Assembly: GCA_964640725.1 (NCBI GenBank)
Contig: CAZXIJ010000001.1
Location: forward strand, 248,001 to 312,000
Length of the DNA: 64,000 nucleotides
Reading direction: 5' to 3'
Source of the DNA: CALHVX01 sp964640725
Lineage (GTDB): Bacteria; Pseudomonadota; Gammaproteobacteria; Pseudomonadales; Azotimanducaceae
Shown: positions 9,448 to 17,888 of the stretch, piece after piece
Numbering within the stretch: position 1 is the first letter of the stretch
How the letters are laid out: each line of letters starts with the position of its first letter
Position numbers and translations under genes: made by a program
The notes under the pieces: model-generated
Databases searched by the model: none
What the model saw: only the letters and a program-made list of their open reading frames with translations
What the model was told of the DNA's origin: nothing

Positions 9448-10214
9448 CCGCACATGCCCTCGTCGCGCAGCGCCTGCGTCAGCAGCGGCATGTGTTCCCG
9501 GCGCGAGACGGCGCGCCACAGCGCTTCGGTCGTGTCGTAAGGCGCGATCGACGCCAGGGTCACCCGGGTCGGCGAGATCAGCTGCCAATCGCCGGCGTCG
9601 GCATGCGCCAGGGCAGCGGCCGGGCTGACCCAGTGACCGCTCACCACTTCGTCGGCGTGCTCGACGGTTTGCTGCTCGGGCAGCATGCGGGCAAGAAAGA
9701 ACCGGGTGTCGAATCGGCGCGCCACAGAATCCGGAGTCAGCCAGTGACTGAGGTACCCCACCGAGCTTAGATCGATGGTGAGATTGCGCTGCGCGCACAG
9801 CTGCGCCAGCGACGTTTGCCCGTCAATCAACGCCTGGCGCAGCGCGACATAGTCCGCGCGCTCCTCTGCCGCCATGGATAGCCAGTCTCCGTCTGCGTTG
9901 CGCGCAAACAGCACGCCGCACTCTTCGAAAGACTCGCGCACGGCTGCCAGCCAGTAACGGAGCGCCTGCGCTTCATCGAGCTGCGCGTCCGCGTCAGCCG
10001 CTGCCAGCCCGCGCAGGGGTACGGTTGCGTTGACCAGGCTGTCATCGTCCTCGGCTGAGACCTTGCCGCCAGGAAAGACGTGCAGGTCTGCAAAGTCGAT
10101 GCCGCCCGGGCGCCGCGTCATGTAAACCTCGACCCCGGCAGCACCGTCCCGGACCAGAACCAGCGTTGCAGCCAGCTGAATGTTCTCGCGCTTGCGCAGC
10201 TTCGATGCTCGCAT
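9444..10214 (-). CDS. Nudix hydrolase, NUDT19/CoA-diphosphatase-like
   Basis: Nudix-family protein of 256 residues. The Nudix box is split as in the NUDT19 (RP2p) group: FPGGKVSAEDDD is followed by an insert of about 40 residues before AVRESFEECGVLFA, which carries the catalytic REXXEE-like helix as RESFEECG. Members of this group hydrolyse CoA or acyl-CoA; the substrate here is inferred. The conserved HWLTP and FDTRFFLA segments downstream fit the same group. I chose the ATG at 10214 (MRASKLRKRENIQLAATLVLV) with GGAAAC upstream; in-frame sequence further upstream covers the divergent promoter region. It is the first gene of the minus-strand run and is divergent from the Arc-like gene. Confidence 0.87.
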   Translation of the reverse strand: MRASKLRKRENIQLAATLVLVRDGAAGVEVYMTRRPGGIDFADLHVFPGGKVSAEDDDSLVNATVPLRGLAAADADAQLDEAQALRYWLAAVRESFEECGVLFARNADGDWLSMAAEERADYVALRQALIDGQTSLAQLCAQRNLTIDLSSVGYLSHWLTPDSVARRFDTRFFLARMLPEQQTVEHADEVVSGHWVSPAAALAHADAGDWQLISPTRVTLASIAPYDTTEALWRAVSRREHMPLLTQALRDEGMCG

Positions 10215-10268
10215 GATCTGTTTCCGTAGCAGCTGAGGAACTGTCGCTCGTACGGCGACGGGGCATTC

Positions 10269-10285
10269 GATATCAAAATGATATC
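10269..10285. promoter_or_regulatory. Palindrome GATATC-N5-GATATC, probable operator
   Basis: GATATCAAAATGATATC lies in the 126-bp region between the divergent Nudix and Arc-like genes and just upstream of a plausible -35 box. Since the downstream gene encodes a ribbon-helix-helix protein, autoregulation through this site is a reasonable inference; no binding data can be read from sequence. Confidence 0.5.
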
Positions 10286-10287
10286 TC

Positions 10288-10316
10288 TTGTGGCCCCTCG
10301 AGGCAGGCGCTACATT
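10288..10316 (+). promoter_or_regulatory. Putative sigma-70 promoter for the Arc-like/receiver pair
   Basis: TTGTGG (10288-10293), a 17-base spacer and TACATT (10311-10316). Start of transcription would fall near 10323, leaving a short leader before the GTG at 10341. Confidence 0.45.
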
Positions 10317-10340
10317 GCCTGCGGGGGGCGTCTGCCGCGT

Positions 10341-10637
10341 GTGAAAGAAAAACCCTACAAGTTCGTGGTCCGGTTGCCTGCAGAAATGCGCGAGCGCATC
10401 GCTGACGCTGCCCGGCACTATCGGCGCAGCATGAACTCCGAAATCGTGGCCCGGCTGCATCAGTCTCTGTCGGGACTGCCGGACGCCCAGCATGAAGAAG
10501 CCCTGTCCCCGCCGCTCCATCCCCAGCTCGAACAGATTCTCAAACGCCAGCTCAGCCTGGACGAAGAGGCCATTCTAGAGAGCTATCGGCGCCTCAGCGA
10601 AGACAAGCAGCGGGCGCTGCGCAAGCTCCTGGGCTGA
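10341..10637 (+). CDS. Arc-family ribbon-helix-helix DNA-binding protein
   Basis: Small DNA-binding protein of 98 residues. The N-terminal 45 residues match the Arc repressor fold: a basic strand (KPYKFVVRLPAEM) followed by two helices (RERIADAARHYRRSMNSEIVARLHQSL), with the characteristic MNSEIV segment. The C-terminal half is a charged helical extension (QLEQILKRQLSLDEEAI, then KQRALRKLLG) that may mediate oligomerisation. The GTG at 10341 is chosen because an ATG at 10278 lies inside the operator palindrome and upstream of the best promoter. It is followed after two bases by the receiver-like gene, so both are likely co-transcribed. Targets are unknown apart from possible self-repression. 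Confidence 0.82.
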   Translation: MKEKPYKFVVRLPAEMRERIADAARHYRRSMNSEIVARLHQSLSGLPDAQHEEALSPPLHPQLEQILKRQLSLDEEAILESYRRLSEDKQRALRKLLG

Positions 10638-10639
10638 TC

Positions 10640-11644
10640 GTGCCGCGTTTCGCACTGCCTCCCTACTATCACCCCACAACGGTTTGCCTGATTGATGACA
10701 ACCAGTCTTTCCTGAGCAGCCTCGAGCGTAGCCTGCCGGCCCAGTGGCCCGTGCGCAGCTTTGTCGACCCGCACCGCGCACTGGCCTTTCTGAATCAGCC
10801 GCCGGCTCTGGCGCCGCTGGTGGACCGCTGTTTTGCCTACGAGCAGCGCCCCGGACAGAATCCGGTCATCCACTTCGATCCCGGCATGATCGAGCAGGAA
10901 ATCAACCATATCGAACGCTTCTCCCGGGTCTCCGTGGCAGTCATCGACTACGCCATGCCCGCGCTGGACGGCCTGGCCCTGTCCGCAGCGCTCACCGATC
11001 CCTACCTGCAGCGCGCGATGCTCACAGGCGTCGCCAACGAAAAGCACGCGGTCGCGGCTTTCAACGATCGGCTGCTGGACCGGTTTTCATCCAAGCAGAA
11101 GCTCTCTACCGCCGAGGCCGTTACCGCCTTCGTCGACGAGTCGCGCTTCGCTTACTTCAACCAGCACGCATCGCGGCTGCAGAGCAATCTGTCCCTGAAC
11201 CCCCCAGGCTTTCTGCTGGTGCCGCAGATCGCCACGCAGGTTCAGGCGCTCATGGCACGGCACGCCCTCGTCGAGTACTACCTGGTCACTGACCCCCCCG
11301 GCCTGCTGATGCTGAATGCGGCTGGCCGGCTGCATCGCCTGGTGATCGCGGACAGCGCCGAGCTGGCGTTGCAGGCACAGAGCGCGCAGAAGATGGGCGC
11401 CCCGGCAGCCGTCGTCGCCGCGCTCGCTGAGGGCCGGCAGCTGGGCTGGTTCTGGGATTCCCCAAGCGACTACTTCGGTGCTGAGCCCTACCCCTGGGGC
11501 GAGCACCTGCTGGACGCGGCTCCGATCCCTGACGCGTCAGGCTGGTATATGGCGCTAATGGTGGATCCGCCCATGGACATCGACTTCGATCCGGCGACCC
11601 GCTCCTTCGATGCGTTCCTGCGAACCCAACCGCTTCGGGCCTGA
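10640..11644 (+). CDS. Atypical response regulator with an insert in the receiver domain
   Basis: Protein of 334 residues, GTG start two bases after the Arc-like gene. The N-terminal half is receiver-like: acidic pair in CLIDDNQSFL, phospho-acceptor Asp in VAVIDYAMPALDGL, the switch region AMLTGVA and a Lys in FSSKQKL. An insert of about 40 residues (LVDRCFAYEQRPG to NHIERF) separates the second and third beta strands. The C-terminal half (about 195-334) has no DNA-binding or output domain that I recognise; it contains YYLVTDPPGLLMLNAAG and is rich in aromatic residues near the end. Its partner kinase is not adjacent. Stop codons of this gene and the convergent transporter gene are one base apart. 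Confidence 0.75.
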   Translation: MPRFALPPYYHPTTVCLIDDNQSFLSSLERSLPAQWPVRSFVDPHRALAFLNQPPALAPLVDRCFAYEQRPGQNPVIHFDPGMIEQEINHIERFSRVSVAVIDYAMPALDGLALSAALTDPYLQRAMLTGVANEKHAVAAFNDRLLDRFSSKQKLSTAEAVTAFVDESRFAYFNQHASRLQSNLSLNPPGFLLVPQIATQVQALMARHALVEYYLVTDPPGLLMLNAAGRLHRLVIADSAELALQAQSAQKMGAPAAVVAALAEGRQLGWFWDSPSDYFGAEPYPWGEHLLDAAPIPDASGWYMALMVDPPMDIDFDPATRSFDAFLRTQPLRA

Positions 11645-11645
11645 A

Positions 11646-13151
11646 TCAGCGCCGCAGGTGCTGCGGCAGGAACACCCGCTCCAGACCTTCGAACAGCAGC
11701 TCCGTGCAGACTGCCAGCAAGGCCGCGGGCACAGCACCGCGCAATATCAGACGGGTATCGTTCAGAGACAGACCGGTCACAATCGGGTCGCCCAGCCCTC
11801 CGGCTCCGATAAACGCGGCGAGGGTCGCAGTGCCAATGCAGATCACGGCGGCGGTGCGAATGCCGGCGAAGATACCTGGAAGTGCCAGGGGCAGGTACAG
11901 GTGCCGGAGTTGCTCGCGCTCCGTCAGGCCCATGGCGGCCGCCGTGCGGGCCAGGGTCGGATCAACGGTGGTCAGTGCGGTCAGTGCATTGCGCACAATC
12001 GGCAGCAACGCGTACAGGAACAGCGCAATCACAGCGGGCAGGACGCCAATGCCGAACAGGGGAATCATGAGCGCCAGCAGCGCGATGGATGGCACCGTTT
12101 GCAGCAGGCTGGCACCGTACAGCACGCCGCGAGACAGGGCTGCATGGCGGAAGATCGCGAGGCTCAGGCCCAGCGCAAGCACCGTCGCGAAACCCAGAGC
12201 CAGACCGGTCAGCTTCAGATGCTGCAGCACGTGGCCGAGCAACTCGCGTTGCCAGCTCGCCGCTGCGACGCCGGCGCCGGCGGCGATCAGTCCTTCTCGC
12301 AGCAGGAAACCGCGGGCCACTTCGGCGAAGCTTCGGCCTTCGAACACGACCTCGGCATTGAGCGCCTGCATTTGCTCGTCGCTGACCCGGCCGGCCAGCG
12401 CCGCCAGAACCGGCGCAACCCGGTCGCGCACTGCAGCGCGCACGAGCGGGACCGGGCGATACTCGGGAAAGAACGCGCGGTCATCGTCGAGCACGGTCAG
12501 CCCGTAGCGCTTCAGCTCGCCGTCAGTGGAGTAAGCATCAGTACCGTCAATCGCGCCCTCTGTCAGCGCCTGATAGGCCAGCGCATGCTCGATGCCCGTG
12601 GGCGCCTGGGGCAGCTCGTAGGCCGCTCGCAGGCCTGGCCAGCCATCCTGCCGCTCCAGAAACTCGTGGCTGAACACCAGCCGCAAATCGGGGTGCTCAC
12701 GCAGATCCGAGATGCTGCGAAGCCCCAGGCGCTGCGCGGTTGCCGTCGGCACCGCAATGGCGTAGGTGTTGTCGAAACCGAGGGGGTCCAGGAGCGCCAG
12801 CCCCAGCGCTGCCACCTGGGCCGCGAGCGCGGGCACGGTCATGGTCGCCGGGTCCGACAGCTTCAGCACCGCCTGGGCCAGGGTCCCGGTGTACTCCACA
12901 TACAGGTCTATCTCGTCATTGCGGAGCGCCTGGTAGCAAATCATCGTGCCGCCCAGGCCGAACCGGCGCTCGACGGGCAAACCGCTTGCCTCCAGCTGCT
13001 GCGCCACCAGCTCGGCCAGCAGATAGCCCTCGCTGAAGTTCTTGCTCGCCACGACGATCGGTCGCGCTGCCGGCTCGGCCGCGCTGCCGGGCCCGGCGGC
13101 GGCCAGCAGCCCGAGCGCGAGGACCAGGCAGGCCAGAACGCGCCCGCTCAC
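11646..13151 (-). CDS. Osmoprotectant-type ABC transporter: binding protein fused to permease
   Basis: Fusion protein of 501 residues for uptake of a quaternary amine such as glycine betaine, choline or a related compound; the substrate is inferred. A signal peptide (about 1-25) leads into an OpuAC-type binding domain (about 30-295; VVASKNFSEGYLLAEL, DLYVEYTGTLAQ, FGLGGTMICY). This is followed by a permease domain (about 305-500) with several membrane segments and the binding-protein-dependent transport loop AAAMGLTEREQLRHLYLPLALPG, which contacts the ATPase. The order is binding protein first, permease second. The GTG start overlaps the ATPase stop as GTGA, so the pair forms a complete two-gene importer. 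Confidence 0.87.
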   Translation of the reverse strand: MSGRVLACLVLALGLLAAAGPGSAAEPAARPIVVASKNFSEGYLLAELVAQQLEASGLPVERRFGLGGTMICYQALRNDEIDLYVEYTGTLAQAVLKLSDPATMTVPALAAQVAALGLALLDPLGFDNTYAIAVPTATAQRLGLRSISDLREHPDLRLVFSHEFLERQDGWPGLRAAYELPQAPTGIEHALAYQALTEGAIDGTDAYSTDGELKRYGLTVLDDDRAFFPEYRPVPLVRAAVRDRVAPVLAALAGRVSDEQMQALNAEVVFEGRSFAEVARGFLLREGLIAAGAGVAAASWQRELLGHVLQHLKLTGLALGFATVLALGLSLAIFRHAALSRGVLYGASLLQTVPSIALLALMIPLFGIGVLPAVIALFLYALLPIVRNALTALTTVDPTLARTAAAMGLTEREQLRHLYLPLALPGIFAGIRTAAVICIGTATLAAFIGAGGLGDPIVTGLSLNDTRLILRGAVPAALLAVCTELLFEGLERVFLPQHLRR

Positions 13152-13897
13152 AGCTGCGCCTTCACAAGTTGCTCCACGTACTCGTGAGCGGGCGCGGCGA
13201 GCACGTCCGCCGTCGGGCCCTGCTGCAGGACCCGGCCATCTTTCAAAATGACCAGCCGCTGGGCCAGCAGCACGGCTTCTCGCATATCGTGAGTGACCAG
13301 CACAGAACTGATCTGCATGCGCGCCTGGGCTCCGGCAAACACGCGATAGACCTCGCCGCGCGTGATCGGGTCGATCGCCGAGAACGGCTCATCAAGCAGC
13401 AGCAGCGGTGGCCGCAGCATGAGGGCCCGACAAAGCCCCACGCGCTGCTGCTGGCCACCGGACAGCGCATGGGGAAACCGATCGCGCATCGCCGGATCCA
13501 GCTCCATCGCTGCCATCAGCTCGGCGTAACGCGCCTCCACCTCCGCCTGCGGCCAGCCCTCGAGCTCCGCGACCAGGCAAATATTGCGCCGCACCGTCAA
13601 ATGGGGGAACAGCCCGGCACCCTGGACCGAATAGCCGAGTTGCCGCCGAAACGCCGCGACGTCGTCATCGGGCACCGGTTCGCCAAACACCTCGACCACG
13701 CCGGCATCGCAGCGTTCCAAACCGTTGAGCAGCGTGAGCAAGGTGGTCTTGCCGCTGCCGCTGGCACCGACAATCGCCGTGGTTTCGCCTCGGGCAAACT
13801 GCACGCTCACGTCCACCAGCACTGGCTGCTCACCGTAGGCCTTGCTGACGCCGCGCACCGCGGCAATGGGCTGCAGGTCTTGCTGCGATTCGCTCAC
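13148..13897 (-). CDS. Osmoprotectant-type ABC transporter ATP-binding protein
   Basis: ATPase of 249 residues in the OpuA/OpuC (ProV-like) group. Motifs: Walker A GASGSGKTT, Q-loop YSVQGAGLFPHLTV, signature LSGGQQQRVGLCRAL, Walker B LLLLDEPFSAIDP and switch His in VLVTHDMREA. No C-terminal CBS domains are present, unlike many ProV/OpuCA proteins, so regulation by ionic strength through CBS is not expected. The GTG start overlaps the stop of the exonuclease I gene as GTGA, and the end overlaps the fused permease gene in the same way. All three genes are therefore translationally chained on the minus strand. Confidence 0.9.
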   Translation of the reverse strand: MSESQQDLQPIAAVRGVSKAYGEQPVLVDVSVQFARGETTAIVGASGSGKTTLLTLLNGLERCDAGVVEVFGEPVPDDDVAAFRRQLGYSVQGAGLFPHLTVRRNICLVAELEGWPQAEVEARYAELMAAMELDPAMRDRFPHALSGGQQQRVGLCRALMLRPPLLLLDEPFSAIDPITRGEVYRVFAGAQARMQISSVLVTHDMREAVLLAQRLVILKDGRVLQQGPTADVLAAPAHEYVEQLVKAQL

Positions 13898-15324
13898 GAC
13901 AGACCGTAGCGCGCGGCGACGGCGTCGCCGTGAGCGGCCAGCGCATCCAGCAGGTCGGCCCGGTCCGGCGCTGTTTCGCGAAGCTCAGCCAGGCGCTCTC
14001 GAAACGCAGCCAGGGTCAGCCAGGGCGCGTCCGTTGCGCCGAGCCGCTCGCGCACATGGGCTTGCCAGTCACTGCGGCCCGCGTCATCGAGCAGTTCCGG
14101 AAAGCTGCGCGCGCGCGCGCGCTCGGCCAGCGTCGCGAGCCGCGCATCGTCATAGTCGAGGCGGGCAAACTCGCCGCCACCGAGCCGGGACCGAAAGTCC
14201 TGGCAGCGATGCCGGTCAGCATCCCGAAAGAAGCCGCCGTAGAGCGCGCCGTCGACATCCGTGACAGGGTTGGCTGCTTCCAGCTGGGCGCGCCGCCGAC
14301 CGTATACCCGCATCAGCTTGTCCGAGATGCCCGGCTTTGCCAGCCGCCGCGCCCGTTCCTTGATCTCTTTTTCGCGAAACCCCAGGCGCTCGTAGTTTTC
14401 TGCAGTCAAAACCTCGATGCCGGCAATGAAGGGGCAGCGATTCAGCCGCACCTCTTTCAGCCCGGGGCGCGCCGCGGGATCCTTGCCGAACAGCGCGCTG
14501 TAGATCTCGTCCTCGCTCAAATCCAGCAGCGGCTCAACGTCCTGGCTCAGGTCCGCCACGATGATGGCGTTGCTGTTGGTCGGGTGCCGGCACACCGACA
14601 CGACCGGCGCGCAGCCATAGCGCGCCCTCGGGTACATGGCCGTGACGTGCACGCACAGCCGCGCGCCGATGGGTTCCAGCAGCTTGCGCACCTTGTTCTT
14701 GCGCCGTTGCTCGTAGTGGTAGTCGAACAGACGGGGCTGATGTTTGCGAATCAGCTGCGCAAGACCCAGCGTTGCCCGGACATCGGACAGCGCATCGTGG
14801 GCGTTGCCGTGCTCGATGCCGTTGGCGGCACTGAGCGCCTCGAGCTTGTAGACCGGCAGGTCATCCTCGTCCCGCGGCCACTCGATGCCGTCGCGCCGCA
14901 GCGCGCCGGTGCCTCGGACCAGATCAATCAGGTCCCAGCGGGAATTGCCGTTGGCGTACTCGCGGGCGTAAGGGTCCTGCAGGTTCCGGTAAAAGCCGTA
15001 GCGCAGGAACTCGTCATCAAAGCGCAGGCTGTTGTAGCCCAGCGCGCAGGTGCCCGGCTGGGACAGCAGCTCGTGAATCTGCTCCAGCGCCTCCCATTCG
15101 GAGACCCCTTCGGCGTTGGCCTGCTGCGGCGTGATGCCGGTCACCAGCGTCGCCGCCGGGTTCGGCAACACGTCGTCCGCCAGCCGCACGTAAATGCTGT
15201 GCGGCTCGCCGATCGGGTTCAGCGCCAGGTCCGTTCGCATGCCGGCGAACTGGATCACCCGGTCCCAGCGCGGGTCGGTCCCGGTGGTTTCCAGGTCGTA
15301 CCAGTAAAAAGAGCCGCTGGACAC
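13894..15324 (-). CDS. sbcB: Exodeoxyribonuclease I
   Basis: Exonuclease I degrades single-stranded DNA 3' to 5' and acts in recombination and mismatch repair. The 476-residue product has the DEDDh nuclease motifs: YDLETTGTDPRWD near the N-terminus, LGYNSLRFDDEFLRY, and HDALSDVRATLGLA with the catalytic His and Asp. The SH3-like and C-terminal helical regions (VTAMYPRARYGCAPV, then KLMRVYGRRRAQL) match SbcB along the full length. I chose the GTG at 15324: it has an AAGGA Shine-Dalgarno seven bases upstream and gives a normal N-terminus. An ATG at 15375 would add 17 residues and overlap the divergent transporter gene. Confidence 0.93.
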   Translation of the reverse strand: MSSGSFYWYDLETTGTDPRWDRVIQFAGMRTDLALNPIGEPHSIYVRLADDVLPNPAATLVTGITPQQANAEGVSEWEALEQIHELLSQPGTCALGYNSLRFDDEFLRYGFYRNLQDPYAREYANGNSRWDLIDLVRGTGALRRDGIEWPRDEDDLPVYKLEALSAANGIEHGNAHDALSDVRATLGLAQLIRKHQPRLFDYHYEQRRKNKVRKLLEPIGARLCVHVTAMYPRARYGCAPVVSVCRHPTNSNAIIVADLSQDVEPLLDLSEDEIYSALFGKDPAARPGLKEVRLNRCPFIAGIEVLTAENYERLGFREKEIKERARRLAKPGISDKLMRVYGRRRAQLEAANPVTDVDGALYGGFFRDADRHRCQDFRSRLGGGEFARLDYDDARLATLAERARARSFPELLDDAGRSDWQAHVRERLGATDAPWLTLAAFRERLAELRETAPDRADLLDALAAHGDAVAARYGLS

Positions 15325-15362
15325 TGCTTGTTCCTTTTGTTGACGTTTGGCAGGCTCCGTCG

Positions 15363-16778
15363 ATGCCATCGTCACGCGCAGCGCAACTCAAGTCCTTCGC
15401 CCTCCCTGCCGGGCCCATTCTCGCATTCCTGGCGGGATTCCTCATGCTGCAAGCGGGGTTCGAGCCCGCCGCCGCATATACGCTGGCGGTCACCGTGCTC
15501 TGTGTGCTCTGGTGGGTCTTTGAGCCCATCCCGATCCCGGCGACGTCGCTGCTGCCGCTGGCGCTGTTGCCGTTGCTCGGCGTCATCACCAGCAAGCAGG
15601 TCGCCCAGTCCTATGGCCACCCGCTGATTCTCCTGCTCCTGGGCGGTTTCATCCTGTCGACCGCGCTGGAAAAGAACGGCGCGCACCGGCGCATTGCGCT
15701 CACTATGGTGCGGGCCTTCGGCGGCAGCAGCAGCCGGCGGCTGGTGTTCGGGTTCATGGCAGCCTCGGCGGCCCTGTCGATGTGGATTTCGAACACGGCA
15801 ACCACGCTCATGCTGCTGCCCGTTGCCCTGGCTGTGCTCCGCGACGCCGAGGACCCGAAGCTGTCGCTGCCGCTGCTGCTGGGCATCGCCTATGCCGCCA
15901 ACGTTGGCGGCATAGGCACGCCCATCGGCACGCCGCCCAACGTCATCCTCATGGGCATCTTCGAAGAAACCACCGGCAGCAGTATCGGCTTCGCCGAGTG
16001 GATGAGCTGGGGCGTGCCGGTCGTGCTGCTGTTCCTGCCGGTGATCGGCTTCTGGCTGACTCGCGGCCTGTCGCACCAGGGCGAGGTCCGCCTGCCCGCG
16101 GTCGGTGCCTGGCAGCCGCGGGAGCGACGGGTGCTGTGGGTGTTCGCGCTGACCGCTCTGGCCTGGGTGACCCGGCGGGAGCCCTTTGGCGGCTGGAGCG
16201 GGTTGGTCGATGCGCCCTACACCAACGATGCCATCGTTGCCTTTCTGGCGGTGGTGGCGCTGTTCCTGGTGCCGGCGGGCGGCGACGGGCGGGACTCAGA
16301 CGGGAGACCGGCGCGGCTGCTCGACTGGGACAGCGCCAACCGGATCCCCTGGGGCATGCTGATTCTTTTTGGCGCTGGCATCAGCATCGCTGAAGGGTTC
16401 ATGAGCTCCGGCCTGTCGGAGAGCATCGGCGGCGCGTTGGCAGGGCTCACTGATCTGCCGCTGTACCTGCTGATTGCCTGCATTTGCCTGTCGGTGACCT
16501 TCCTGACCGAAACCACCAGCAACACAGCGACGACCACCTTGCTGATGCCCATCCTGGCCGCCGCGGCGCTGGCCGCTGCCATCGATCCGCGGCTGTTCAT
16601 GGTGCCCGCGGCCATGAGCGCGTCCTGCGCGTTCATGCTACCGGTCGCCACGGCCCCCAACGTCATCGTCTTCAGCACCGGCGAGGTCCCCATCGATCGC
16701 ATGGTTCGTGAGGGCCTGGCACTGAACCTGCTGGGCGTGCTGGTCATCAGCACCCTGTGCTACCTGCTCCTGCGCTGA
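15363..16778 (+). CDS. DASS/SLC13-family sodium-coupled anion transporter
   Basis: Inner-membrane secondary transporter of 471 residues, likely for dicarboxylates or another divalent anion with Na+. Both SNT signature motifs are present: WISNTATTLML near residue 140 and ETTSNTATTTLLM near residue 385, as in VcINDY-type carriers. Other marks are GGFILSTALEKNGAHRRIA, AANVGGIGTPIGTPPNVILMG and LPVATAPNVIVFSTG. About eleven hydrophobic segments can be seen. The gene is divergent from sbcB with 38 bp between starts. Its last 141 bp are antisense to the 3' end of the aminopeptidase gene. Substrate cannot be decided from sequence alone. Confidence 0.9.
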   Translation: MPSSRAAQLKSFALPAGPILAFLAGFLMLQAGFEPAAAYTLAVTVLCVLWWVFEPIPIPATSLLPLALLPLLGVITSKQVAQSYGHPLILLLLGGFILSTALEKNGAHRRIALTMVRAFGGSSSRRLVFGFMAASAALSMWISNTATTLMLLPVALAVLRDAEDPKLSLPLLLGIAYAANVGGIGTPIGTPPNVILMGIFEETTGSSIGFAEWMSWGVPVVLLFLPVIGFWLTRGLSHQGEVRLPAVGAWQPRERRVLWVFALTALAWVTRREPFGGWSGLVDAPYTNDAIVAFLAVVALFLVPAGGDGRDSDGRPARLLDWDSANRIPWGMLILFGAGISIAEGFMSSGLSESIGGALAGLTDLPLYLLIACICLSVTFLTETTSNTATTTLLMPILAAAALAAAIDPRLFMVPAAMSASCAFMLPVATAPNVIVFSTGEVPIDRMVREGLALNLLGVLVISTLCYLLLR

Positions 16779-17888
16779 GGGCCCCCGCGCCGCTGCGCGC
16801 GCCAGCAGCTCGCGCACCTGCTCCTCGCGTTGCGCCGACGGCAAATCGCCGAGCGCCTGAGCGCGCTCGAAAAAGGCCGGCCAGGCTGCCCCGACGTCGC
16901 GAAACAGCATCGCGAACGCCGGCACGCGATTGGCATAGGTGGCACGTGCTGCCAGCGCCGCATCGTTGATCGCCTCAACGTAGCGATCGTAGCGACCGGC
17001 GCCAAGGAGCGGCTGATACTTCGCGTAGCAGGCCCGGAAGGCCTCGTAGAGCTGGTCGCGGGCCGCAGCTTTCGCGGCCGCTACCGCATCCGTGCCATAG
17101 GCTCGACGCAGCGTCGCCGCCAGGTCGTTGAGGAGCGGCTGCAAGCGCCGCCACCCGGCTCGCTCCTGCTGCCACCGGGCGAGCGCCGCAGCCCCCCCGG
17201 GCTTGGCCGCAAACCACGCCCGCACCGCCTGCTCGCCGACAAAGGTCGCGAACGCCTCGTTGTAGGCCACATCGCCATCGACCCAGACCCGGCTGTGCGA
17301 CAGCTCATGGGCGAGAAGCGACAGCAGATCGGCGTCCGGCCAGCGAATGAAGCTCGACAGCAACGGGTCCCGGAACCAACCGAGGGTGGAGTAGGCCGGC
17401 ACGGCGCCCAGATACACGGTGTAGCCGCGGGCCGCAAAGCGGTCGGCCGCTCGGCGCGCGGCCGCCTGCCGGAAGTAGCCCCGATAGGGGGCACAGCCGG
17501 CGACCGGATAGCACCAGTGATGCGCATCGAGACTCAGCGCCGGGGTCGCGACCAGGTTGTAGAGCACCGCCTCGCGGCCCAGATCCACGTAGCTGCGATA
17601 GCGGCCTTCCGCAGCCAGGCCCAGATGATCGTTCACGAAGGCCAGCAGGGTCTGACTGCGGGCGAGCCGGGCCTTGAGGTCCGCGTCGACCTGCTCCGAG
17701 TCAAGCAGCCGGGCCACCGGCTGCCGGGCAAAGGTCAGCTGCAGCTGGCCGCGCACCGCCTGGGTGTAGTAGCCGAGGGTTTCGCAACCCGCAAGCGCCA
17801 GACACGCCAGCACACACACCGCTGCCCGGAAGCGCCGAAGACCGAAAGCTGGCCTGACAAGTTTGCCTGTGTTACTAGTCGCCGCCAA
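16638..17888 (-). CDS. Predicted zinc aminopeptidase lipoprotein (COG4324-like)
   Basis: Predicted membrane-anchored metallopeptidase of 416 residues. The N-terminus is basic then hydrophobic and ends in a lipobox (LALAGC, Cys near 34). The zinc motif HELSH occurs in SLLAHELSHSRVWV, followed by a NEAFATFVGEQA segment that supplies the third ligand and acidic helix. The start appears to be TTG at 17888, with CAGGG seven bases upstream. The last 45 or so residues (QEQVAQGADDQHAQQ onward) are Gln/Asp/Gly-rich and lie entirely over the convergent transporter gene, so they look like a read-through extension after loss of an original stop. The peptide substrate is unknown. Confidence 0.85.
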   Translation of the reverse strand: MAATSNTGKLVRPAFGLRRFRAAVCVLACLALAGCETLGYYTQAVRGQLQLTFARQPVARLLDSEQVDADLKARLARSQTLLAFVNDHLGLAAEGRYRSYVDLGREAVLYNLVATPALSLDAHHWCYPVAGCAPYRGYFRQAAARRAADRFAARGYTVYLGAVPAYSTLGWFRDPLLSSFIRWPDADLLSLLAHELSHSRVWVDGDVAYNEAFATFVGEQAVRAWFAAKPGGAAALARWQQERAGWRRLQPLLNDLAATLRRAYGTDAVAAAKAAARDQLYEAFRACYAKYQPLLGAGRYDRYVEAINDAALAARATYANRVPAFAMLFRDVGAAWPAFFERAQALGDLPSAQREEQVRELLARAAARGPSAQEQVAQGADDQHAQQVQCQALTNHAIDGDLAGAEDDDVGGRGDR

